Origin: Oceanicola sp.
GTDB lineage: Bacteria; Pseudomonadota; Alphaproteobacteria; Rhodobacterales; Rhodobacteraceae
DNA: 64,000 nucleotides
Direction of reading: 5' to 3'
Assembly (NCBI GenBank): GCA_017792405.1
Contig: CP051231.1
Coordinates: 781,826 to 845,825, forward strand
Position numbers and translations under genes: made by a program. The notes beneath the pieces are model-generated. The model ran no database searches. It was not told the DNA's origin and saw only the letters and a program-made list of their open reading frames with translations. Of the stretch, positions 53,713 to 62,189 are shown piece after piece. Position 1 is the first letter of the stretch. Every line of letters begins with the position of its first letter.

Positions 53713-54573
53713 ATGGACAAGATGATCGACAAACGCACCCGCGCCACGCTCCTCCGCGCCCGTGTCGGCGAGGCGCTGGCGGAGGCGGGCATGAGCCAAT
53801 CCGCGCTGGCCCGCGCTGTGGGGGTGAGCCGCTCGACCCTCTCGCAACTGCTGCGCAGCGAGGCGCCCCGGCTGCCCGGCGCGCAGCTCTTGGGCGATCT
53901 TGCCGGGGCGCTCGGGGTCAGCGCCGATTGGCTGCTCGGCCTATCCGACCGGCCAGAACGCGCCGCGCAACTCGCCCGCGCCGCGCTTTCGATTACCCAG
54001 GCCGAGCGTGCGCTGATCGACGACCAGATTTTTGCATGGCACCGCGAGGCGGCGGGCTACAAGATCCGCCATGTCCCCGCGACCCTGCCCGACATGCTGA
54101 AGACGCCGGAAATGCTGCACTGGGAATATGCCCCGCACCTCGGCAAGACCACGGCGCAGGCCATCGGCGCGGCGCAGGACCGGCTCGATTGGATGCGCGG
54201 CTCGGGCAGCGACTATGAAATCGCCATGCCGCTCGACGAGATGCAGGCCTTCGCCAGCGGCACCGGCTACTACGCCGGCCTGCCCGAGGCGCTGCGGCGC
54301 GAGCAACTGGGTTGGATGGCCGAGTTGCACCGGCAGTTCTACCCCCAGCTCCGCATCTGCCTCTTCGACCAGCGGCGGATGTTCTCGGCCCCGGTCACCG
54401 TGTTTGGCCCGCTGCTGGCGGTGCTCTACCTCGGCTCCTCCTACCTCGCCTTCCGCGACCGGGAGCGAGTGCAGGCGATCACCGGGCATTTTGACGGGCT
54501 GGTGAGGGCCGCCTCGGTAGGCGAGCGTGAATGGCCTGAGCATATTGCCGGGCTGCTGCGGGGCATGGGCTAG
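53713..54573 (+). CDS. XRE-family regulator with C-terminal sensory domain
   Basis: A 286-residue protein. The N-terminal helix-turn-helix (EALAEAGMSQSALARAVGVS, RSTLSQLLRSE, then LGDLAGALGVSADWLLGLS) is a classical XRE/HTH_3 domain at residues about 17-80. The rest (VPATLPDMLKTPEMLHWEYA; MAELHRQFYPQLRICLFDQ; VFGPLLAVLYLGSSYLAFRD) forms a larger ligand-type domain that I cannot assign with confidence, with some likeness to DUF5753-type domains of actinobacterial XRE regulators. Divergent position and palindromes point to control of the desaturase. A start at 53722 is also possible. Confidence 0.85.
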   Translation: MDKMIDKRTRATLLRARVGEALAEAGMSQSALARAVGVSRSTLSQLLRSEAPRLPGAQLLGDLAGALGVSADWLLGLSDRPERAAQLARAALSITQAERALIDDQIFAWHREAAGYKIRHVPATLPDMLKTPEMLHWEYAPHLGKTTAQAIGAAQDRLDWMRGSGSDYEIAMPLDEMQAFASGTGYYAGLPEALRREQLGWMAELHRQFYPQLRICLFDQRRMFSAPVTVFGPLLAVLYLGSSYLAFRDRERVQAITGHFDGLVRAASVGEREWPEHIAGLLRGMG

Positions 54574-54600
54574 GCCGCCGCGCGCGCCCCCAAAAGCAAA

Positions 54601-54629
54601 CGGGTGCGCCGATTTGCACGACGCACCCG
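54601..54629. terminator. hairpin between convergent genes
   Basis: CGGGTGCG (54601-54608) pairs with CGCACCCG (54622-54629) across a 13-base loop, between the XRE gene and the convergent membrane protein gene. It has no clear T-run. Its stem resembles the GGGTGCGC arm of the REP units near rayT, so it could be a degraded REP instead of a terminator. Confidence 0.4.
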
Positions 54630-54658
54630 CAAATGTCTGGAAACGAGGCCTTTACCGT

Positions 54659-55000
54659 TCAGCGCAGCAGCGGCTTGATCCCGGCGGCGGCAGCCTGGGT
54701 GATCGGGTCGATCGCCATCAGGTGGGCGCCCACCTTCTGCACATTGTTGCCGGTCCGCAGCCCGTCGAGGCGGGCGGTGTAATCGGCGGTGCCAAGATGG
54801 GCCAGCGTCAACGCCTTGAAGCAGAGGAACACCGTCAGCACCGTCAGCGCGGGCCGCAGCACCGGGCGCTTGACGCGCTTGGAGCGGGTGTAAAAGCTCT
54901 GGCCAAGGGTGCCCGTGGCCTCGAAACCACCGCCCTTGCGGTGGATTTTTTCGATCCGGCGAATGCGTCCGGCGAAATTCTGCATGGTTGGGTCGGCCAA
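54659..55000 (-). CDS. small membrane protein, unknown
   Basis: A 113-residue protein with a basic N-terminal half (FAGRIRRIEKIHRKGGGFEA), a single hydrophobic segment (ALTVLTVFLCFKALTLAHLG) and a C-terminal part rich in Ala (AIDPITQAAAAGIKPLLR). I do not recognise the family. The best-supported start is TTG at 55000, with GGAGAG four bases before it; the first ATG in frame is 54985 and would remove five residues. It follows prmA by 88 bases in the same direction. Confidence 0.65.
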   Translation of the reverse strand: MADPTMQNFAGRIRRIEKIHRKGGGFEATGTLGQSFYTRSKRVKRPVLRPALTVLTVFLCFKALTLAHLGTADYTARLDGLRTGNNVQKVGAHLMAIDPITQAAAAGIKPLLR

Positions 55001-55088
55001 GGGTCTCTCCGTCCGAAAGTGTGGTCGCTCAGGCCCCCGCCTTGATGCAGAAGGTGCGCCATGATTTGGGCGGAAATTGGGCGTGACG

Positions 55089-55958
55089 TCAGGATTTTTG
55101 CAGACAGAGGGTCGTCCAGTCGCCAATTGTCTCGGCGCTGGCGACAGTAAGGCCTTCCGCAACGTAAGCGTCCGTCACATCAGGGGCCTGATCGTTCAGC
55201 AGACCGGAGAGAATCGCATGGCCGCCGGGCGCGAGAGCCTTGGCGATATCGGGTGCGAGGCCGATCAGCGGGCCTTTCAGAATGTTGGCGAAGATGAGGC
55301 CAAAGGGGGCAGCGCCTGCCAGCACCGGGTGATCGAGCCCGGTCGCCTCGATACAGCTGACCTTGCCGGTCAGCCCGTTGGCCGCGAGGTTGGCCTCGGC
55401 CACCTCCACCGCCACCGGGTCGATGTCGGAGGCGATGATCGGCACCTCCCACACCCGTGCGGCGGCCATGGCGAGCACGGCGGTGCCGCAGCCCACATCG
55501 GCCACGGGGCAGGGGGCAAGGCCGCCCTCGAGCAGCCGGTCAAAGGCGCGCAGGCAGCCCAGCGTGGTGCCGTGGTGGCCGGTGCCAAAGGCCATCGCAG
55601 CCTCGATCAGCAGCGGCTCTGCACCCTCGGGCACGGTCTCGGCGTCATGGCTGCCGTACACATAGAAGCGCCCGGCCTCCACAGGGGCCAGCTCGCGGCG
55701 CACATGGGCGACCCAATCCGTTTCGGGCAGCTCGGAGATGGTGAAGGGCTTGGCACCGAAGGCGGCGGCCAGCACGGCCAGCCCGGCCTCATCGGGGCTG
55801 TCTGTGAAATAGCCGCCGACTTCCCAGAGGCCGCTGTCGTCCTCCACCTCGAAAACACCAACGCCCGTGGGCGCAGGCTCCAGCCGCTCCAGCGCCTCGC
55901 CGAGCGCCTCGGCGGCGGGTTTGCCTTCAAGCGTGGTCAGGGCGGTATAGGTGGGCAT
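55089..55958 (-). CDS. prmA: ribosomal protein L11 methyltransferase
   Basis: A 289-residue SAM-dependent enzyme that trimethylates L11. The N-terminal ferredoxin-like domain ends near residue 95; LLIEAAMAFGTGHHGTTLGC is the PrmA-specific loop, VADVGCGTAVLAMAAARVWE is SAM motif I, and LIFANILKGPLIGLAPDIAK carries the catalytic N-x-L variant of the NPPY-type loop. GGAGCC lies six bases before the ATG at 55958. Longer upstream frames do not show similarity. Confidence 0.94.
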   Translation of the reverse strand: MPTYTALTTLEGKPAAEALGEALERLEPAPTGVGVFEVEDDSGLWEVGGYFTDSPDEAGLAVLAAAFGAKPFTISELPETDWVAHVRRELAPVEAGRFYVYGSHDAETVPEGAEPLLIEAAMAFGTGHHGTTLGCLRAFDRLLEGGLAPCPVADVGCGTAVLAMAAARVWEVPIIASDIDPVAVEVAEANLAANGLTGKVSCIEATGLDHPVLAGAAPFGLIFANILKGPLIGLAPDIAKALAPGGHAILSGLLNDQAPDVTDAYVAEGLTVASAETIGDWTTLCLQKS

Positions 55959-56032
55959 GGGCGCGGCTCCGGCTGTGGTTGCCTGCCGGGTAGGAGGATT
56001 GCCGGGTGCGGTCAAGGGTGGTCGGGGCGGGC

Positions 56033-56611
56033 TCACTCGCCCCGCGCGGCGTCTTCGCCCCCGGCCAAGCGGGTCACGCGCGCCGGAACGCCCGCCACCG
56101 TCGCACCGGGTGGCACATCCTTTGTCACCACAGCCCCCGCGGCGATGATCGCGCCATCGCCAACCGTGACGCCCGGCAGCAGCGTGGCATGGCCACCGAT
56201 CCAGACCTCGCGACCCACCGTCACCGGCAGCGCCCGCTCCAGCCCTTTCCTTCGACCTTCGACTTCATGGTGATGGTCCGCGCAGTAGATATGCACCCCC
56301 GGCCCGAGCATCGAGCGCGCGCCGATGGTCACGCGGGCGGTGTCGAGCACGGTGCAGAAGGCATTGATGTAGACACCCGCCTCAAGATGCAGATTCACGC
56401 CATAGGCCACGTGAAAGGGCGCTTCGATGAAGCAGCCTTCGCCGATTGCACCAAGGATCGCGCGCAGGTGCGGGGCACAGGCGCCGCGCTGGGCCGGGTC
56501 GATGGTGGCGTGCTCATGACAGGCAAGGCGCGCTGCATCCCGCAGCGCGCCCAACTCATCTGTCATGCAATTGTACCAGGCGCCGTCCTCGACGCCGGGC
56601 AGGGCATTCAT
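56033..56611 (-). CDS. sugar O-acetyltransferase (maltose/galactoside acetyltransferase family)
   Basis: A 192-residue left-handed beta-helix acetyltransferase. N-terminal Mac domain ([18 protein letters not shown]), hexapeptide repeats such as [19 protein letters not shown], the catalytic His in [15 protein letters not shown], and the acetyl-CoA stretch [20 protein letters not shown]. It transfers acetyl from acetyl-CoA to a sugar hydroxyl; the substrate is not evident. The start overlaps the msrA stop by four bases (ATGA). Confidence 0.92.
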   Translation of the reverse strand: MNALPGVEDGAWYNCMTDELGALRDAARLACHEHATIDPAQRGACAPHLRAILGAIGEGCFIEAPFHVAYGVNLHLEAGVYINAFCTVLDTARVTIGARSMLGPGVHIYCADHHHEVEGRRKGLERALPVTVGREVWIGGHATLLPGVTVGDGAIIAAGAVVTKDVPPGATVAGVPARVTRLAGGEDAARGE

Positions 56612-57261
56612 CTGGCGCCAAGGCCCACCGGGCAGCTCACGCCGGTGCCGCCGAGCCCGCAGTAGCCATTCGGGTTCTTGGCGAGGTACTGCTGGTGATA
56701 GTCCTCGGCAAAGTAGAAGTCCGGGGCCATCAGGATCTCGGTGGTGATCTTGCCCAGCCCCTTGGCATCCAGCGCCCGCTGATAGGCCTCCTTGGAGGCC
56801 AGCGCGGCGGCCTTCTGCGCGTCGCTGAACACGTAGATGCCCGAGCGGTACTGCGTGCCCCGGTCATTGCCCTGCCGCATCCCCTGGGTCGGGTTATGGC
56901 CCTCCCAGAAGGCGGTGAGCAATTCGTCGTAGCACACGCGCGCCGGGTCAAAATGCAGGCGCACCACCTCGTTGTGGCCGGTCTGACCGGTGCAGACCTC
57001 CTCATAGGTGGCATTGGGCGTGAATCCGCCCGCGTAGCCCACCATCGTCAGCTCCACGCCGGGAATCTGCCAGAACAGGCGCTCCACACCCCAGAAACAG
57101 CCCATGCCGAACATGGCCGCCTCTTGCCCGGGCGGCACCGTCTTGGTCAGCGGTGCACCGGTGAGCTGATGGGTCTTTGCAGTGGGAATGGGCGCAATGC
57201 GCCCGGGCAGGGCCTCGCCTTCGCCCACCATCTGCGTCTTGTCGCGTCCGAATCCGAACAT
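56608..57261 (-). CDS. msrA: peptide methionine sulfoxide reductase A
   Basis: A 217-residue reductase of the S-epimer of methionine sulfoxide. The catalytic Cys is in [17 protein letters not shown]; a [20 protein letters not shown] stretch and [17 protein letters not shown] follow, and the resolving cysteines are in the tail ([15 protein letters not shown]). The N-terminus up to residue 45 is a typical long lead of alphaproteobacterial MsrA. GGAGGGAGG precedes the ATG at 57261. A palindrome overlapping a -10-like element lies upstream. Confidence 0.95.
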   Translation of the reverse strand: MFGFGRDKTQMVGEGEALPGRIAPIPTAKTHQLTGAPLTKTVPPGQEAAMFGMGCFWGVERLFWQIPGVELTMVGYAGGFTPNATYEEVCTGQTGHNEVVRLHFDPARVCYDELLTAFWEGHNPTQGMRQGNDRGTQYRSGIYVFSDAQKAAALASKEAYQRALDAKGLGKITTEILMAPDFYFAEDYHQQYLAKNPNGYCGLGGTGVSCPVGLGAR

Positions 57262-57289
57262 GCTCGCCTCCCTCCTGGGGTTGATTGTC

Positions 57290-57308
57290 CGATGATATAG
57301 CATCATCG
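57290..57308 (-). promoter_or_regulatory. palindrome upstream of msrA
   Basis: CGATGAT-ATAGC-ATCATCG, a perfect seven-plus-seven inverted repeat, 29 bases upstream of the msrA ATG. On the minus strand it includes GCTATA, a possible -10 hexamer, so a bound regulator would block the promoter. Confidence 0.45.
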
Positions 57309-57338
57309 CCCCCGAGTTCATGTCTTTTGCCGCGATCG

Positions 57339-58568
57339 TTACTCTGCGGGCAAGGGCAACGCGGCGGAAAACCGCGTCTCGTTGCCCGGCGCCGGATGGC
57401 GCGGGATCAGCAGGGCAAGGCAGAGCGAGCCGCAGGCGATGCCCGCCGCGAGGGTAAAGACAGCGCCCGGCGAGATCACCCAGAGGTAGCCCAGCAGCGC
57501 CGGCAGGAAGACAGCGGCAATGTGGTTGATGGTGAAGGCCACCGCCGCAGTGGGGGCAATGTCGGCCGGGTCCGCGATCTTCTGAAAGTAGGTCTTGAGC
57601 GCGAGCGCGAGGGCAAAGAACAGATGGTCGATGACATAGAGCGCCGAGGCCAACACCACGCCCCATCCGAACCAGTAGATCCCGCCGTAGAGCGAGAACA
57701 CGGCCACGAGGCCGGTGTATTCGAACACCAGCGCATTGCGCTCGCCCCATTTGCCCACCAGCCGCCCCATCAGCGGGGCGAAGATCATGTTGGCGACGAG
57801 GTTGATCAGGAACAGCGCCGTCACCTCATGCACGTCGAAGCCGAAGCGCTCGACCATCATGAAGCCCGCGAACACCACAAAGATCTGCCGCCGCGCCCCG
57901 GCAAAGAACTGCAGCGCGTAGTAGAGCCAGTAGCGACGGCGCAGCACGAGGCGGGTGTTCTGCCGATGCTCGCCCTCGAAACGCGGAAAGGCGACAAGGC
58001 AGAACAGCGCAATGGCGGCGCACAGCCCGCCTGAGACCCAATAGACCGTGGCATAGGAAAGCGAGAACGCCTCCCATGTCAGCATGATCACCCCATAGGC
58101 CACCAGCGTTGAGGCCGAGCCCGCCGCCAGCAGCCATCCCAGCATCTGCGGCGCCCGTTCGATCTTCAGAAACTGCAACTGGAGCGACTGGTTGACGGTC
58201 TCGTAATAGTGGAACCCGATGGAGCTGAGCATGGTGATCGTCAGGATGCCGCCCATACTGGGGAACTGCGCGGTGAGCGCGGTCGCCACCCCCAGCAGCG
58301 CCAGCGAGATCAGCCCGAGCACCTGCTCGCGGATGAAGATGATCAACGCGATCACCCCCACGGCCAGAAAGCCCGGCACCTCGCGCACCGTATGCAGCCA
58401 GCCGATGTCCTGCCCGTCAAAGCCCGCGACCTCGATGACGAAGTTGTTCAGCAGCGCGGTCCAGGTGGCGAAGGCCAGCGGCATGGCCACCGCCATCAGG
58501 AACAGCAGCACCATCGGCTGGCGCCAACGCGGGAGGCGGTGGGCCTCACGGAGAGGAATCGTATGCAT
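57339..58568 (-). CDS. major facilitator superfamily transporter
   Basis: A 409-residue transporter with 12 hydrophobic segments, for example [56 protein letters not shown] and [19 protein letters not shown]. The middle loop between helices 6 and 7 contains [21 protein letters not shown] do not recognise a substrate-defining motif. It is followed by msrA 77 bases on, and preceded by repeat E and a small gene. Confidence 0.85.
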   Translation of the reverse strand: MHTIPLREAHRLPRWRQPMVLLFLMAVAMPLAFATWTALLNNFVIEVAGFDGQDIGWLHTVREVPGFLAVGVIALIIFIREQVLGLISLALLGVATALTAQFPSMGGILTITMLSSIGFHYYETVNQSLQLQFLKIERAPQMLGWLLAAGSASTLVAYGVIMLTWEAFSLSYATVYWVSGGLCAAIALFCLVAFPRFEGEHRQNTRLVLRRRYWLYYALQFFAGARRQIFVVFAGFMMVERFGFDVHEVTALFLINLVANMIFAPLMGRLVGKWGERNALVFEYTGLVAVFSLYGGIYWFGWGVVLASALYVIDHLFFALALALKTYFQKIADPADIAPTAAVAFTINHIAAVFLPALLGYLWVISPGAVFTLAAGIACGSLCLALLIPRHPAPGNETRFSAALPLPAE

Positions 58569-58618
58569 GAGTCACGCTTTACGCCCGGTTGCGGGCCTTG
58601 GGAAGAGTGGAGGGGGCA

Positions 58619-58680
58619 GGAGTGGGGGTTTCACACCCCCACACCCCCGTGGGAATATTTGCAGCAAGAAAATGCGCAGA
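58619..58680 (+). repeat. dispersed intergenic repeat, copy E
   Basis: GTGGGGGT/ACCCCCAC stem (58622-58629 with 58635-58642), ACACCCCCGTGGG, AATATTTGCAG and CAAGAAAATGCGCAG. It is oriented plus while the genes on both sides are minus, and begins 50 bases upstream of the MFS start and six bases below the stop of the 31-residue gene. Confidence 0.7.
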
Positions 58681-58685
58681 GGCGG

Positions 58686-58781
58686 TCATTTGCCCCGGCG
58701 GGTCGCCCAGGGCGGGCGGGGCAGGGGGATGGTGTCGAACTGGCTTGTTAGCGGCGCGGGCGGTGCGAAAGAGTTGGGCAT
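58686..58781 (-). CDS. small 31-residue proline-rich protein, unknown
   Basis: A short gene read by hand on the minus strand. ATG at 58781 is preceded by GGAGG with a five-base spacer; the frame runs 31 codons to TGA. The product starts MPNSFAPPAPLTSQFD and ends PPWATRRGK; eight of its 31 residues are proline. It lies between the SLC13 gene and repeat E, on the same strand as both flanking transporters. I do not know the family. The ribosome binding site and tidy boundaries make it likelier than chance, but 31 codons is short. Confidence 0.5.
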   Translation of the reverse strand: MPNSFAPPAPLTSQFDTIPLPRPPWATRRGK

Positions 58782-58832
58782 GGGGGCCTCCGATTCGGGG
58801 TGGAGGCCTATTGATGGGGGCTAAAGCTAACT

Positions 58833-60620
58833 TTAGGTCAAGGGCCAGATCAGCGGGATCAGCGCCGAGGCCAGCAGCCCGATGGTCAGGTTCAGCGGGA
58901 TGCCCACTTTCATGAAATCGGTAAAGCGGTAGCCGCCCGGACCGTAGACCAGCATGTTTGTCTGGTAGCCGATGGGCGTGGCGAAGCTGGCGGAGGCGGC
59001 CACCATCACGGCGATGACCAGCGGGCGCGGATCATACCCCAGCGCGGCGGCCAGCCCGATGGCAATGGGGGTGACCACAACCGCCACCGCGTTGTTGGAA
59101 ACGAGTTCGGTCAGCACCGAGGTCAGCAGGTAGATCGCCCAGACGATGAAGAAGGGCGGCAGCGTCTCCAGCGCCGGGGCGATGGCGGTGACGATGAGCT
59201 TGACCGCGCCGCTCTCTTCCAGTGCGGCCCCTACCGCCAGCATCGAGAAAATCAGCGCCAGCAGGCGACCATCCACAAAGGAGAAGGCCTCATCGGCGTC
59301 AATGCAGCGGGTGCCGAAGACCAGCGCCACCGCGAAAATCGAGAGCGCAAGGATCGGCGCGATACCAAAGGCCGCAAGGCCGACGATGCCGAGCAGTGCG
59401 ATGATGGCGATCGGCGCTTTCTGGCGGCGAAAGGCGCGGCCCGTGGGGGCAGCCACGTCGACAAGGTCCATGTCGTCGGCAAGGCGCTGGATATCGGCGG
59501 GCGAGCCTTCCAGCAGCAGGGTGTCGCCCACCCGCACCACGAGGTCGTCTAGCTGCCGCCCGATGTTCTGGTTTCTCCGGTGCACGGCCAGCGGATACAC
59601 ACCGTAGCGGCGGCGCAGACGCAGGGTGCCGAGGCTGCGGCCCACCATCCGGGCGCCCGGCGTGATCAGCACCTCCACCGTCGTCGTCTCGACCGACGAC
59701 AGCTTGTCGACCATCCGCACCTGCTTGCTCTCCTGCAGGCTCAGCAGCTCCGACATCTGGCTGCGCAGCACCACCCGGTCGCCCGCCTCCAGCACCACAT
59801 CGCCCATGTTCCGCCGCAGCGAGGCATCGCCGCGCAGCACGTCGACCAGCCGCACGCCCTCGCGCTTGAAGGCGTCCACCTCGCCGGGCTTCTGCCCGAT
59901 CAGCGGGCTGTCTTCCGGCAGGGCGACCTCGGTGAAGAACTTGCGCCGCGCCGAGTCTCCGCCCGAGAGCAGGTTCGCCATGCTGGCACGGTCGGGCAGG
60001 ATGCGGGGCGCGATGAAACGCAGGTAGAGCATGCCCCATGCCACGAGGATCACCGCCAGCGGCGTAACCTCGAAAATCCCGAATGGGTCCAGCCCGTTGG
60101 CGCGGGCCACACCATCGACCAGCAGGTTGGTGGAGGTGCCGATGAGGGTGAGCGTGCCACCCAGGATGGCGGCATAGCTGAGCGGAATCAGCAGCTTGGA
60201 GGCGGAAAGGTTCATCGTGCGGGCGAGCTGCACGAAGACCGGGATCATCACCACCACCACCGGCGTGTTGCTGACAAAGGCCGAGGCCACCACCACGAAG
60301 GCGATCATCGCCCCCACCGCCAGCGCGGGCCGGGTGCTGGCGTTTCGGTCCGCCACCTGAGTGAACCAGTCGAGCGCGCCAGTGCGCACCAGTGCCCCCA
60401 TCACGAGGAACATCGCCGCAATGGTCCAGGGCGCCGGGTTGGCCAGCACCGCGCGGGCCTGGGTGTAGGGGAGCACGCCCGACAGCATCAGCACCGCCAC
60501 GCCGAGAATGGCCACCACCTCGGGCGGATAACTCTCACGGATGAATAGGAGAAACATCGCGCCCACGACGGCCAGCGCAAAGATGGCGTCCCAGGGCGGG
60601 GCGAGTGTGATCAGGTCCAT
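58833..60620 (-). CDS. SLC13/DASS-family transporter with two TrkA-C domains
   Basis: A 595-residue inner-membrane protein. N-terminal transporter half (IFALAVVGAMFLLFI; SAFVSNTPVVVVMIPVFVQ; ILGGTLTLIGTSTNLLVDG), then two RCK_C/TrkA-C domains at about residues 200-370 (VALPEDSPLIGQKPGEV, GDVVLEAGDRVVLRS; VEVLITPGARMVGRSLG, VRVGDTLLLEGSPADI), and the second transporter half (STLSDNAVA-type element seen here as LTELVSNNAVAVVVTPIAIG). This SAC1/YfbS-like plan is found in sulfate or dicarboxylate carriers. The start at 60620 gives the usual N-terminus. Confidence 0.9.
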   Translation of the reverse strand: MDLITLAPPWDAIFALAVVGAMFLLFIRESYPPEVVAILGVAVLMLSGVLPYTQARAVLANPAPWTIAAMFLVMGALVRTGALDWFTQVADRNASTRPALAVGAMIAFVVVASAFVSNTPVVVVMIPVFVQLARTMNLSASKLLIPLSYAAILGGTLTLIGTSTNLLVDGVARANGLDPFGIFEVTPLAVILVAWGMLYLRFIAPRILPDRASMANLLSGGDSARRKFFTEVALPEDSPLIGQKPGEVDAFKREGVRLVDVLRGDASLRRNMGDVVLEAGDRVVLRSQMSELLSLQESKQVRMVDKLSSVETTTVEVLITPGARMVGRSLGTLRLRRRYGVYPLAVHRRNQNIGRQLDDLVVRVGDTLLLEGSPADIQRLADDMDLVDVAAPTGRAFRRQKAPIAIIALLGIVGLAAFGIAPILALSIFAVALVFGTRCIDADEAFSFVDGRLLALIFSMLAVGAALEESGAVKLIVTAIAPALETLPPFFIVWAIYLLTSVLTELVSNNAVAVVVTPIAIGLAAALGYDPRPLVIAVMVAASASFATPIGYQTNMLVYGPGGYRFTDFMKVGIPLNLTIGLLASALIPLIWPLT

Positions 60621-60737
60621 GTGGCTGCTGCGTTGCCCATATCGGCGCGATATTAACCGCCGGGTGCAGCGAGGCAAGCGGCGAGTGGCCCGCCGCGGCT
60701 GCTTGACCGGCAGGGGCCTTCGCGCAAGGCTCGCGCC

Positions 60738-61160
60738 ATGGCCCGCCGCGCCGAATTTCTCCTCCGGGCCGAGCCCTTCGCCACCCGGCTGACCTTCATG
60801 GTCCACCGCCCGCGCACCGCTTCGGGCGGCAGCTGCCCGTGGTTCGAGGCCGCCCGCTACGACCCACCCCGCCCCCGCCTCGCCGGCGCGGCGGAGCGGC
60901 TTGTCTGGCGGGTGGAGGATGGCGCGGCGGAGTATCTCTTCACCTCGCTCGAGGAGCTGGACCACTTCCGCGCGATCTGGGGCGCACGCATTCTGCCACG
61001 CCCCCGCGCGCTGGCGCAGGCCCGTGGGATGGCGGCGGTCAACGGGGTCTGGCTCTCGCGCATTGCCAAACCGACTTGGCCCCGGCGGCAGGCTCTGCTG
61101 CGCTGGATCGATGCACACGATGGCGCCTTCCGTGCCCGCATGGCGGACCTCGCGCCATGA
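60738..61160 (+). CDS. uncharacterised 140-residue protein
   Basis: No recognised family. The product is Arg/Ala/Trp-rich, soluble, without signal peptide (MARRAEFLLRAEPFATRLTF). ISO-type features are absent; two tryptophan-rich runs (GGSCPWFEAARYD, AAVNGVWLSRIAKPTWPRRQ) may be domain cores. It is the first gene of a set of three overlapping genes with the DCC-family and DUF4166 genes (ATGA overlaps), and diverges from the SLC13 gene by 117 bases. Confidence 0.7.
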   Translation: MARRAEFLLRAEPFATRLTFMVHRPRTASGGSCPWFEAARYDPPRPRLAGAAERLVWRVEDGAAEYLFTSLEELDHFRAIWGARILPRPRALAQARGMAAVNGVWLSRIAKPTWPRRQALLRWIDAHDGAFRARMADLAP

Positions 61161-61606
61161 GCCGGGTGCAGGATCTGCCCGCGCCGCTGGCTGACCGGCT
61201 GAAAAGGATCGATCTCATCGTTTTCGATGGCGATTGTGTCCTCTGCACCGGGTTCTTCCGCTTCATCCTGAAGCATGACCGGCAGGCCCGCTTCCGCTTC
61301 GCCACCGCGCAATCGCCCCTCGGGCAGGCGCTCTATACTGCACTGAACCTGCCGCTGAACGATTACGAGACCAACCTCGTCCTCACCGGCGGCCGCATCC
61401 ACACCCACCTCGATGCCTTCGCCGCCGCGATGGCGGCACTCGGCTGGCCGTGGCGGGCGCTGGCCCTCTGCCGCTGGCTCCCCGGCCCGGTCAAACGCCC
61501 GCTCTACAGCCTGATCGCCCGCAACCGCTTTCGCCTCTTCGGCCGCCGCGACACCTGCTACCTGCCCACGCCCGAGGTCCGCGCCCGCTTCATGGAGGCG
61601 CCATGA
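61157..61606 (+). CDS. DCC-family thiol-disulfide oxidoreductase (DUF393)
   Basis: A 149-residue protein. The N-terminal LIVFDGDCVLCTGFFRFILK carries the DxxCxxC signature of the DCC family, predicted thioredoxin-like thiol oxidoreductases; then RFRFATAQSPLGQALY. Family members sit in membranes or near them. The gene overlaps both neighbours by four bases, so three proteins are made in step. The upstream in-frame ATG at 60839 lies inside the first gene and is rejected. Confidence 0.88.
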   Translation: MSRVQDLPAPLADRLKRIDLIVFDGDCVLCTGFFRFILKHDRQARFRFATAQSPLGQALYTALNLPLNDYETNLVLTGGRIHTHLDAFAAAMAALGWPWRALALCRWLPGPVKRPLYSLIARNRFRLFGRRDTCYLPTPEVRARFMEAP

Positions 61607-62112
61607 CCTCGCCCTTCGCCGAGGCTCTCGGAGCCGATTTCAACCGCCTGCCGCTCGCCTTGCAGGCGCTCCATGCCGGGCCGGGGCGCTGGGCGGGTGA
61701 GGCGGAGGTCACCCGAGGCAGCCATCCGCTGGCCCGTCTCGGGCTGGCGCTCGGGCACTTCCCGCCTGCGGGCCGGGGGCCGGTCACGGTGGAGATCACG
61801 CCCGACGGTCGGGGCGAGGCTTGGGTCCGCCGCTTTGGCAGCCACGAGATGCGCTCGCATATCGCCACCGGTCCGGTGGAGACGATCGGCGCGATCACCG
61901 TGGCGCTTCGGCTCACCGCCGACCCGGAGGGCATCTCCATCGCCATCAACAGCACGCGCGCCTTCGGCCTGCCCATACCCGGCTGGCTCGCCCCGCGCTC
62001 CTTTTCCCGCGAAGGCGTCGACGCGCAGGGCCGCTTCACCTTCGACATCGGCGCGCGCCTGCCGGGCGGCGCGCTGCTGATCCGCTACACTGGCTGGCTC
62101 GCTCCGGCTTGA
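61603..62112 (+). CDS. DUF4166-family protein
   Basis: A 169-residue protein with an N-terminal FAEALGADFNRLPLALQALH pattern, a beta-rich centre (GRGPVTVEITPDGRGEAWVR, RRFGSHEMRSHIATGP) and a C-terminal FTFDIGARLPGGALLIRYTG, which match DUF4166. This family is often fused or adjacent to DCC-type or saccharopine-dehydrogenase-like proteins; its activity is unknown. It shares a four-base overlap with the DCC gene. Confidence 0.8.
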   Translation: MTSPFAEALGADFNRLPLALQALHAGPGRWAGEAEVTRGSHPLARLGLALGHFPPAGRGPVTVEITPDGRGEAWVRRFGSHEMRSHIATGPVETIGAITVALRLTADPEGISIAINSTRAFGLPIPGWLAPRSFSREGVDAQGRFTFDIGARLPGGALLIRYTGWLAPA

Positions 62113-62189
62113 CCGGTCCCCGCGCTCTGCCCGACACTGGCCGCGTTCAAACCCGCCCCATTGCCCGCCTGCCACTTCGAGAGCCCGCC

